Origin: Prostheceraeus crozeri
Lineage: Eukaryota; Platyhelminthes; Polycladida; Euryleptidae
Reading direction: 5' to 3'
Assembly: GCA_907163375.1 (NCBI GenBank)
Contig: CAJQUW010015391.1
Coordinates: 62,001 to 126,000 of the forward strand
DNA length: 64,000 nucleotides
In this document: in pieces, positions 38,301 to 46,600 of the stretch
Layout: each line of letters starts with the position of its first letter
How positions within the stretch are numbered: position 1 is the first letter of the stretch
Position numbers and translations under genes: made by a program
Notes under the pieces: generated by a model
The model's database searches: none
What the model saw: the letters and a program-made list of their open reading frames with translations, nothing else
What the model was told of the DNA's origin: nothing

Positions 38301-40502
38301 GCCAAGCGTGATGTAACACTACAATTTGCAATCCTATAATATGTTGTAACCACAGAATTAGATTGTTTAATCGTATCACTTTGCTAGAAGTGCAAACTGA
38401 TTCAAAGAGATGGCACATGCAGGAACATAATAAGTGGGCAAAAAGAAATTTTTAATACCTTACAGAGATAGGAAAAATAGTCGTGCGTCGCTTGCGGATT
38501 GCTCTGAATTCCTTCAAAATTCTCCGATCGCCACGACTCCTTCAGATTCGAAGAATTCAGATCATTGCGCAAAAGTTTTCTCGATAATGTTGGGCTCTCC
38601 GATCATTTTAAAAAAAGTTAGCTGGCGCATGAAAAAACGTTCACCAACTTCTCTGTAGAACTTGACATCGTCTGTGTCTCTTTGCTGTATGATCTGGTTG
38701 ATAAATCACTGAAACTTTGCACAATTTGGCGTGTTTAATGTTGAACTGGCTGCTCATTGTTCGATTGCTATGGTATTTAGTCAGCAGATTGTGCCATTTC
38801 ATTTACGTTACATGTTCCAATGTTTCCTTTCTAGTCAAACGGAGGAAGAGACGACCTGTCTAATTCTGTGGTTGTAACACTATAATTTGTCTAAGTTCTT
38901 AGTAATTATGCGTGTATGGATGATGTATGTATATGTGCTTGTATATGCGCAAAGTAAGAAATAGGGCCAGGCCTAGTACCCCATGTGTTGGTCATCTGGT
39001 CCTTTTCTCCAATTATTAGTGCTTGATGTCATGAATTTTGTCTTACCTCTTGTATACGATGTATAATTGAGACTCAGTTTATTTGGAGAATAAATACATT
39101 TTATATTCTATTCTATAATTACAAGCTTCACATAGTAATTATAACTTTTTTGCACATGTGATATCATACTTTGGAACTTTTGGAACTTGTTTTACTATGC
39201 CTGTTTTTGCTTTATGTCTTTCTATCCCTCTTGCTTTCTATAATCGAATCACTCGATTCAGGAAACATTTTCATCGAAATAGATAACTAAGAGTTAACTA
39301 CAGTCCTATAACTTAGAGATCAACAATAAAAGGAAATTGAGCAGCATTTCAAATCCGCATCGATACGTCAGATACAAGTATTTGGTGTCAGTGATTTTAC
39401 AATGATTTTAAAAAGTACGGATGACCCACGAAAGGTTGAAAAACACTGATTTAAATGAATTAATGTTAATGCGAGACTGGGAAACCCACGTATAGGCCTA
39501 CTTAACATTCGAGTAAGCGAATAATGAGCGTGTGAATCCTTAGAATCGCGATATGATATTTGTTTTCTGTTCAATCCTCGACCTTGGAAACTACAAAGCG
39601 ACTGATTTCATTTTATGGCATTTTTGAATAGTAATTGGTGCAAGAAGTCGAAAAGGTGCCACTTTGTAATCGCTAATGCAGAAAAAAATGAATATTTTGC
39701 ATCAGCAATATTTTCACTCATTTTATGCAACTTCTTGACGATATGAATCGCACACCTGCATTCATTTGTCATGTAATGTGAATTTATGAATTTACTCTCT
39801 GTTTCAGGAATGACGCCGCTTATGTATTGCGCAATTATTGGAAATGACGTCGGTATTGGTATTCTAATCAAGTCTTTTCGTCGTCTCGGATTGGCTGTTG
39901 ACCGAGAAAATGACGACGGATTTACTGCTCTTCATTTGGCGGCTAAAGAAGGTCACATGGAATGCGCCAATCGTCTCGCTTTGGAGGGTCATGCCTCCAC
40001 GACCCATACGGATAGAAATTATGGTCGCTCAGCAGAGGAATGGGCAAGGGCGGAAGGATGTACCACTCCAGAAGTGGAGATGATATCACACTCTCATCTA
40101 CCGCGTCGATACCGACATAGTGTGTCCTACAATGCATTCGATCAAGCCTTTCCTTCCCCCGAGCGCCATCCTCGAGGCTCGCCAAAGAAATATTCAAGTC
40201 CCAGACGAGCTGTTGAAAATACCAGAATTCTTGGAATAGACACTCTTCCCCATATGAGCATGACCCAAACCAACGGATCAAAGCATCGATCACCTAAGCG
40301 CCATGAAACCTTCGGACCACCGAAATCGCCTATTCAGAGTCGCCATCATCATAAGCCTTTTTTACGTCAAGGTGCCATCAACTCATTTGATAACAGTGAT
40401 GACGAAAAAGTCAGAGACCTAGATAAATCTAATGTTTCATCAAACCGACGTGTCTTAAACAGATCTAGAATCCCTGGTGGGAGCTTAGCCACTGGCAAAT
40501 GA
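23193..40502 (+). CDS. Ankyrin-repeat protein gene, 3 exons, 350 aa
   Basis: The whole gene joins exons 23193-23375, 36082-36256 and 39808-40502 in frame. The start is the ATG at 23193, preceded at once by an in-frame TGA. About five ankyrin repeats cover residues 10-185, with clear cores at GRTALSYA (87-94), MTPLMYCA (121-128) and FTALHLAAKEGH (158-169). A degenerate final half-repeat contains RSAEEWA. The last 140 or so residues form a basic, Ser/Pro/Arg/His-rich tail, probably disordered, with no signal peptide or membrane segment. Ankyrin repeats bind partner proteins, so a scaffold or adaptor role is likely, but partners and pathway cannot be read from the sequence. The repeat layout loosely recalls small vertebrate ankyrin proteins such as the ANKRD34 group; I do not assign orthology. 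All splice sites are GT-AG and the frame is clean, so the gene looks functional. Confidence 0.85.
24482..24810. mobile_element. Short inverted-repeat (MITE-like) element
   Basis: Terminal inverted repeats of about 41 bases with two mismatches (24482-24522 and 24770-24810) contain GGGCCCTATTTCACTTATC. The interior repeats the words ATAAGTGA and TCACTTAT many times and has no gene. It lies in intron 1 of the ankyrin gene. No clear target duplication was seen, so the superfamily is unassigned. Confidence 0.8.
25995..26152. repeat. Hairpin element, ~60-base arms
   Basis: Arms 25995-26056 and 26092-26152 are inverted copies (TTTTCACTAGTTGAATCAG against its complement near 26130-26150) with about 35 bases between. 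The run AAATATATTTTA occurs on both sides (about 25952 and 26152) and may be a target duplication, though it is AT-rich and could be chance. Intronic. Confidence 0.7.
26762..27126. mobile_element. Inverted-repeat element family, long copy
   Basis: Strong arms lie at 26799-26875 and 27004-27086 (sharing TCCTCAGTTGAAAAA and GCTGCCATTTCATCC). Weaker outer similarity (CTGCAAT near each end) extends the inverted structure to 26762-27126. A related shorter copy lies at 21105-21300. No coding capacity; a non-autonomous DNA transposon in intron 1 of the ankyrin gene. Confidence 0.7.
27130..32950. other. Intron interior, no recognised element
   Basis: This large part of ankyrin intron 1 holds no gene or element I recognise. 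The only notable frame is a short acidic one on the reverse strand (31714-31854), reported among the findings. Confidence 0.5.
32958..34292 (-). mobile_element. Tc1-type DNA transposon, defective
   Basis: The ends read CAGTCCAGGCGGAAATATTA on the left and, inward from the right, CAGTCCCGACGGAAATATTA. TA lies immediately outside both (32956-32957 and 34293-34294). These are typical Tc1 ends and target duplication. The 1335-base unit carries a reverse-strand transposase gene that is damaged, including loss of the segment with the second catalytic Asp. It sits in intron 1 of the ankyrin gene, antisense to it. Confidence 0.9.
33227..34068 (-). pseudogene. Tc1 transposase, broken
   Basis: From the ATG at 34068 the reverse strand encodes MGRKFDLSEAVRANI and an HTH (NEEIAKRLKISKGSVFNTLK), then a second HTH region (LSEEGISLSVTQIKVRL). 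The catalytic start follows: WSKVLFSDESCFELH with the first Asp, and LMVWGCFSAAGRGG. After a frame change comes GKTMNASTYLDLLNDK, then directly [18 protein letters not shown] with the catalytic Glu. The block normally reading QDGAPCH between these is missing (internal deletion near 33365). A stop near 33815 and two frame shifts (near 33870 and 33460) also break the gene. It cannot encode active transposase. Confidence 0.85.
34295..36081. other. Intron stretch without recognised content
   Basis: The 3' part of ankyrin intron 1; nothing recognised apart from the acceptor at 36080-36081. Confidence 0.5.
36082..36256 (+). CDS. Ankyrin gene exon 2
   Basis: 175 bases between a TTTTCAG acceptor and a GTAAGT donor, phase 0 in and phase 1 out. 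Encodes two repeat units including RGANPNLRDDLGRTALSYA and VDPDLPDCK. Confidence 0.85.
36257..39807. other. Ankyrin gene intron 2
   Basis: 3551 bases, mostly unrecognised. Short AACCAATTA repeats lie near 38024-38056, a LINE-like 3' tail at about 39070-39118, and a hAT-like right end (GAAAAACACTG) at 39438-39448. Confidence 0.6.
38600..39118 (+). repeat. Probable LINE 3' end with TATTC tail
   Basis: A GAATAAATAC polyadenylation-like signal (from 39088) is followed by TATTCTATTCTAT. Short tandem tails of this type close many CR1/L2-like LINEs. A reverse-strand counterpart with the same signal and pentamer is at 42573-42610. The upstream boundary is a guess and no coding region is recognisable. 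Confidence 0.35.
39808..40502 (+). CDS. Ankyrin gene exon 3 (terminal)
   Basis: Begins after a TGTTTCAG acceptor and completes the split Gly codon 120. Encodes the last two full repeats and the basic tail with SPERHPRGSPKKYSSPRR and PKSPIQSRHHHKP, ending at TGA 40500-40502. The tail's clustered SP and SPK/R motifs look like kinase sites, but this is only a composition-based guess. Confidence 0.9.
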
Positions 40503-40549
40503 TAAACATTATTTATTGATGTACAGACACTTGTGAGCACTTTTACACG

Positions 40550-40555
40550 ATTAAA
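40550..40555 (+). terminator. Candidate polyadenylation signal, ankyrin gene
   Basis: ATTAAA, 48 bases after the stop codon. It is the commonest variant of AATAAA and the first plausible signal downstream. Confidence 0.4.
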
Positions 40556-41205
40556 ATCAAGTAAACACAATGCAGTTTTCTTTGAACAATGCAAGCTACT
40601 GAATAAGATTTGCAAGATCATGATATTTTTAGCGTCATGCCAACGAAAGGCCATTCTAACATGAGCGACGACCGCTTGCATGTGACCGATGTCAAATGGC
40701 TGAATCACGTCTTCACCATCACACATCAGCTATCATAGCAATTGTAATCGTGAATAACTATTTCGTCACAATTACACTGAGAATATGTTCTGTGTGCTCG
40801 TAATTCACGTGCGATTTTCGCGTTTTAGGTCCATACTACACATTTTTCCGCCGTAGAGCACATGGTTGTGTCAAATAATAACCCTTTTGTACGAGAATAG
40901 GAAACAGGTAGATCTTGACAGACGCGCAGATTCGTAGTAGGCATAGGATGCACAGCTGTGCATCATTCTGTGAAAGTCTTATGCTCGGCTTCGTTCCTTG
41001 CATAAACTCATGATGTTGGGCTAATAGTGTCATTGTCTATTGATCTCACTGTCCCACCGTCACTCGAATCATGCTCACGCAGTGCTAATCAGCTTTGTGA
41101 ATAATTTTGTTTAATAATTTTTTGCTGTAAAAGTTTCAATGTAGGTTATATACTGGTGGCATGACATTCCCTTTCTCCCCAATCTAAATAGCTAATCTCA
41201 GCTAT

Positions 41206-41243
41206 TAGCTATCTATCTACCTATCTATCTATCTATCTATCTA

Positions 41244-41307
<64 letters not shown>
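41206..41307. repeat. (CTAT)n(AT)n microsatellite
   Basis: About ten CTAT units followed by about thirty AT units. Expected to vary in length between individuals. Confidence 0.95.
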
Positions 41308-41310
<3 letters not shown>

Positions 41311-42572
41311 GAAATCTCAGGAAACTACTATTAGTTAATTTCCCTGTCGTAAAAAGACACAAATAACTGCTTTTAGAAGAATCAGTCTAGATCTTGACGG
41401 AGATGCCAAGTGTAAGCTTGAATGATCTCCTAGAAGCCACAATACCGAGATTTCAATTTGCCTTGACCTGCTTTTCCGGGGAGCAGGAAGCCCCCGTTGT
41501 TGTTAACCTTGGAATACCCACCCGGAAAAGACATGGAGAGAAACATGCAGTGCAATACCGGTGTCACATCAATCTTATTTGTATATTCTGATTTCTCTTC
41601 TTCAACGCGCAGTTTCGAGGCAAAAAGCTTCTGAAAGTTTAAAAAACTATTTTTTGATTTTTGAAATTCTAACAGCATTTATCTAGGCCATAATGACAGA
41701 CAACAGGTTTCTATCGAGGTAGGAGCATTTCACCATCTATCTTCACATTCCCAGTGAACATGTCATTGCGCTGATTCCTGTGACTCATAATTTGGACTCC
41801 TAGATATTAAAGCTTACCATAATTCAACGTTATTTGCTGTATTGGTTGTGAAGAAAACCATCATAGACTCAAGTCCTTCACATATGACAATCATAGATAT
41901 TTAATGTCATGAATTAATAGGTTCAGTATCAATACATATTATACGAAAAGGATCATCCTAAATCATCTAGCGCACCACGCCGACGATTTAGGCGTGGAAG
42001 GTGGTGCATGGATCTTCATTCCTTACTAATTAAAGCAAATGTGTAAAATGCCGACATATTTTAGCCTCGTAGTGGAATGTCTGCAAGCTTCATTGAAAAA
42101 AATTTTTTAATGCAAGTATGCTGGAAATATTCTTTGAACGCAGGTACACTACTGACAAATCGATAAAATGGTCTCCATTTATGAAAATATATTCTGTAGT
42201 TATCTTGCAAGTGGATTTTTATTTTTTACGAGGATATTTTTCTCTGTCATCACTTTTAACTTTTGACAGAGTGGTGTGGTGTTCTAGGGTAGGTTTATTG
42301 TCAGGTGAATGTTCTTTCAAATGGATCGTACTGATAAAAGCATTTCAAAAAATTATGAAATGTAATAATTTCATGTGTTATCTAATAGGAAGTTTTTGTG
42401 CTGATAAACATGCTTTTATTCAAAGCAAAGTTGGCCAATAATATTTATATCTATATCCTGTACGGCTTGATAGCAAAATGCCAGAAGGTTCTTCTACTCG
42501 TATAATCTCATATTTCCATGTACACACATCTGGTGTATTTATAGCACATGCTATATTCTCGCTTCGATTAAC

Positions 42573-42610
42573 AGAATAGAATAGAATAGAATAGAAATCA
42601 TTTATTTCGA
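42573..42610 (-). repeat. AGAAT pentamer tail of a LINE-like end
   Basis: Four to five AGAAT units. On the reverse strand they follow AATAAATGATTTC, the same arrangement of signal and TATTC tail as at 39088-39115. Probably the 3' end of a decayed LINE or SINE on the reverse strand. Confidence 0.45.
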
Positions 42611-43521
42611 AATTAATGAGAATCATGTAATACAGAAGAGAAATGTCGTTCTAGACCGGAAGTGTGTGATAAAATTACAATACGTAATAAGTGAAAAACA
42701 GAAACGGTGAATCATTACAAGAATACAACATATTAAGAAATCCAAAACGCGTTCATGATTTGAATACACCGAAGGAACGAAAGACGATATCCAACGATCT
42801 GTATATGCATAAGGCATGACGAATTTTTTAGAATTTTTGTGGCTTTTCATGATAAGAAACATGTACTAGACCTATCATTTTTTCATTGAATCGAAAAATT
42901 GCATTGCTTGCTACTTCTCTTGTGTTGTGTTCTTGTTTAAAGTTAAAATACATTCCACAGTTAACTAATTCTGGTGAGCAATCGTTTTCGGACTATTTTT
43001 TGCTCTTTTTTTTTCTTTTTTATTAATTCACCATGAAAAGTGGGTTACAATATTCAAGTATGGATAACAGTATAATGATATTTCAGTAGAAAGCGTCAAT
43101 GGTTGTGTTATTTATCTATATTCACCTCAGGCGTTGAATGCGTCAAAATTGACAGAATTATTCAAGTTCAGAGTCTTCGAGAACCTGTGAAACGTGTAAA
43201 TTTACTTAACGAAATATTTAATGTCGAACTTAGTGACTGCTCGAGCGAAACCATTAGGTAAAACTTCTGCGGTTCTTATTGGTAATTGTCATCTGATATT
43301 TTGAAATCAGACCTACTCAGAACCTCATTTCTGAGTTTGCAACTGTTTGCTATTCATATTGACGAACAAGGAAAGGTCAAACTACTGATATTCTCTGAGC
43401 TAGGATTCGTTGAGATAAATGTCACGCATTCGTCGAGATGCTATTTTCAATGTAAAGAAAGGAATCATTAGAATTGGTGGTAGAAGTAGTTGTCCAGAAC
43501 TGTGAGTGACTTCGTGAACTC

Positions 43522-43638
43522 ATGGAGTCGGATAAAGTTCAGCAATATGAATCTAGCCGAATAAGGCATTTGCAAGAGGAACGTGAGAGAACTCAAAAGA
43601 AAACATTCACTAAATGGATCAATTCTTTTATTTCTCAG
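43522..43638 (+). CDS. SPTBN5: Spectrin exon 1 (start codon)
   Basis: 39 codons ending INSFISQ before GTATGT, phase 0. The Lys-Thr-Phe-Thr-Lys-Trp-Ile-Asn block is the beginning of CH1 helix A. It aligns without a gap to exon 2 (next residues [12 protein letters not shown]), which supports joining the two across the 11.7 kb intron. Confidence 0.85.
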
Positions 43639-46600
43639 GTATGTGATGGTATGAATTACAATAATTTCATATATTTAGAATCCTCTGTTTCCTTCTAAAT
43701 CGGATTAAGTAGTCGGGAGTATTCACTAATTTTCATAATTATTTAAAGGAAAAAATAATAATTTAAAAGAAAATAATTCAGTAGGATTTGCACACTCGTG
43801 CATCTGAACTTATCTACTATTGAATAGCCATCTAATTTGCAAAGATGTTTTGTTACCCACATGAATAATTGGTTTCATTTAAGTATTTCATCAACATTGA
43901 GAATCTAAATATGACCACGTAGCACTATTTGCCTACTCCAATAAAGTTCAGGCTATGATGTCTCCTATTAGGCCTATAATAAGCTAATAAACAATGACTT
44001 AAATTTCAAGAGAGTAAACAATAAACTTATTTTAATGAAAAAATGAAAGTCATTTACTGCAATGAAGATGATCGATGATAAATTTTTATTTCATGCAAAT
44101 TTACTCCATAAAAGACGGGTCAAAAATAATTCGTTGATGTAAAAACAGCCGTACAAAAGCCGAGACAAAATATGTCGATGTCCTTGCGATTATGTAAAAT
44201 ATACCAGCTTAGATCATGTTTATCTACATTTCCATAAAAATAATTTTTCAGTTGAATATTGTTACATTTAATAATGAATAATATTGTTTTTATCTATCAT
44301 TATATGCGCTTCACTTTAGTCGATCATATGGAAGCAAACTTGCGAAGCTTTACTCAACAATAGATCAACCATGCACCTGCAATTTAATGACAGGATAAAT
44401 TTAGGGAGTTTTTAATTTAGAAGCAGCAAAATAATGTAATCTTTAAAATTTTGAAGCACTGACATTTGAAAACCAAAATTAATAATTGCTGTAGCTTGGC
44501 AATCAATGGAGCTTGAAATCATCAATTTTCTGCAGTAATGTTCTGGAGAGGAGTATTTCACAAATGTAGCACGTTTTAAAACAAAAATCACAACGTTTTT
44601 TAGTTTTTGTCAATATTGCTTTAATACCCTGCATGCATTTTGCATCACTTCTTTTCAATTGAACAACATATTTAATGGTTAGGCAACCTAAGACACTGTT
44701 CTTATGTGCGTCATAAAGCCCCTGTAATATCGAAGGAATTTTATTCGTAAGTTTACTGACTGATACTTGTGTTTATATCATACTACTTATTTGCTGGCAG
44801 CAACTTAATGCCTTGGGAGCATTCTTAAAATTCCGCATTCGCCTCCCTGGCAAATCAAGTGTAAAAAGTAGAGTTGCTGGTTCGTCTGTCTTGATCTGCT
44901 GCTCTCGCTATATAGTAAAGCATCAAGGCGCATGCCAGTAAGTCTATCATATAATCCTACTTTTTGATTAATGGGATCTCAATCATTGTTTAAAATCATT
45001 GCCTATTTGAAAGCATGTTAATAAACGTGTTGAACGGTCATAAAACATGTTTGTAACCGCAGTTTAACTCGTTCACTGGGTTTTCGAGTAAGGTTCGTCA
45101 ATATGAAATCTTTGCCGTGTTCGCCAAGCAATAATCAAAAAGCTATATTATGTGCGCAATGATATCACATCACTCAGTGTGCGGTGATTCAAATTCTAAT
45201 CTCTTTGCGGCAATTATTTCATCTAGAAGAGCGTACGTAGTACATGCAGCATGCATTTTCAAAATATCGCATTGCATTGGTTTTTGTGAGTCAATATTCC
45301 AATAGTATTCAATTCTGGCTTACGAATGATTCTCAATAATTTGGTAATACCAACAAATTCAATCATTTCATCCACCGATGAAAGTAGTAAGTAAGTCTAA
45401 GATTATATCTAGATCTATCTATGATTATCAAGATCACAGTCATGTTCGATAATGTGCAGCTTTAATTACTTTGCTATCGAAATTCAAAAGGTGAAAAAGT
45501 CCCTTTTGAAAATGAATCAATCATTTGACATGCATTATTTTCACTAGAAATAGCTTATAGGCTTTGCAAATAAATTGGAGACAAAGCAACTATTTTATCA
45601 TTAAATTCTAATCCGTGAGGCCCTGCGACGACTCTCGTCAAGTGGTAGGCCCCCTACGTCGTATTTACACATAAATCATGAAAAACGTTTATATACAGTT
45701 ATGGCCATAAAGATCCGACCACCCACACACTTTTACGTGAACGCTATTTCAAAACATCAAATTTCTTTCCCTAGTGCATTATATTTGGTTGCGAAGAGTA
45801 TTGAGTCTTTGAACATGTATAAAGGTGTACAAAAAAAAGTAGATATATACGTACATACGGTCCAAAATATCACAGTTTGAGCATGAGATCAATATTTTGT
45901 TGCTCTACCACGTACCTTCAGAACCGCATCTATTCTTCTCGGCATGGATTCAACGAGCGCCTCGCAATATTGAGGGGTAATTGTATGGCACCATGCTTTC
46001 AGTATTGCTTCTTTTAAGTCTCGATAGGATGTTGAGTTCTGTTTGGAGACCTCAGCTTTCAATTTCACCCAACAATTCTCAATCGGGTTGAGATCGGGAG
46101 ATGACCCTGGCCACGGTCCAAGAACCATGATTTCATTCTCCTGAAACCATGTCGTTACTTTCTTCGCCTGGTGGCATGGCGCACCGTCATGCATAAATAC
46201 ATCGCATTCTTTGTTGACCATCCACGTAGGCACCTTTTCTTTCACAATTTCCAAATAATTTTCCGATTTCATTGTCTCACCCTTTTCAAGAAGATGAATG
46301 CCTGCACACCCCTGGGCTGTGATTGCTCCCCAAACCATAATCGATGGGCAGTTTTTCACAGCTGGTGTGGTTTATCGGGGATTGAATCTTTGATTAGCCG
46401 GTCGACGGACTGTCACTCTATGGGGAGCAAATTGCTTTATTTGGGTCTCATCGGAGAACATAACATTCCGCCATGATTCCGCAGTCCAATGTTTGTGGGT
46501 TTCACAAAAAATCAGACGGTCCTTGATATTTTTCTGTGACAGACGTGGCTTCAATGCTGCACGTGATGAGCGAAGTCCATAATCCTTTGTTAATCTTCGT

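Larger units (their letters stand above)
40556..43521. other. Intergenic region between the two host genes
   Basis: 3 kb that must hold the spectrin promoter and any 5' untranslated exons. Contains a microsatellite (41206-41307) and a pentamer-tailed LINE-like end (42573-42610). No core promoter element can be pointed to. Confidence 0.5.

Noticed and set aside
21787-39448. A single hAT element from CAGTGTTTCTCAATC to GGTTGAAAAACACTG
   Set aside because: The ends are only broadly similar, lie 17.7 kb apart around host exons, and show no 8-base duplication; two unrelated fragments are more likely.
42118-42441. 107-codon + strand open frame
   Set aside because: Hydrophobic, low-complexity composition typical of AT-rich chance frames.
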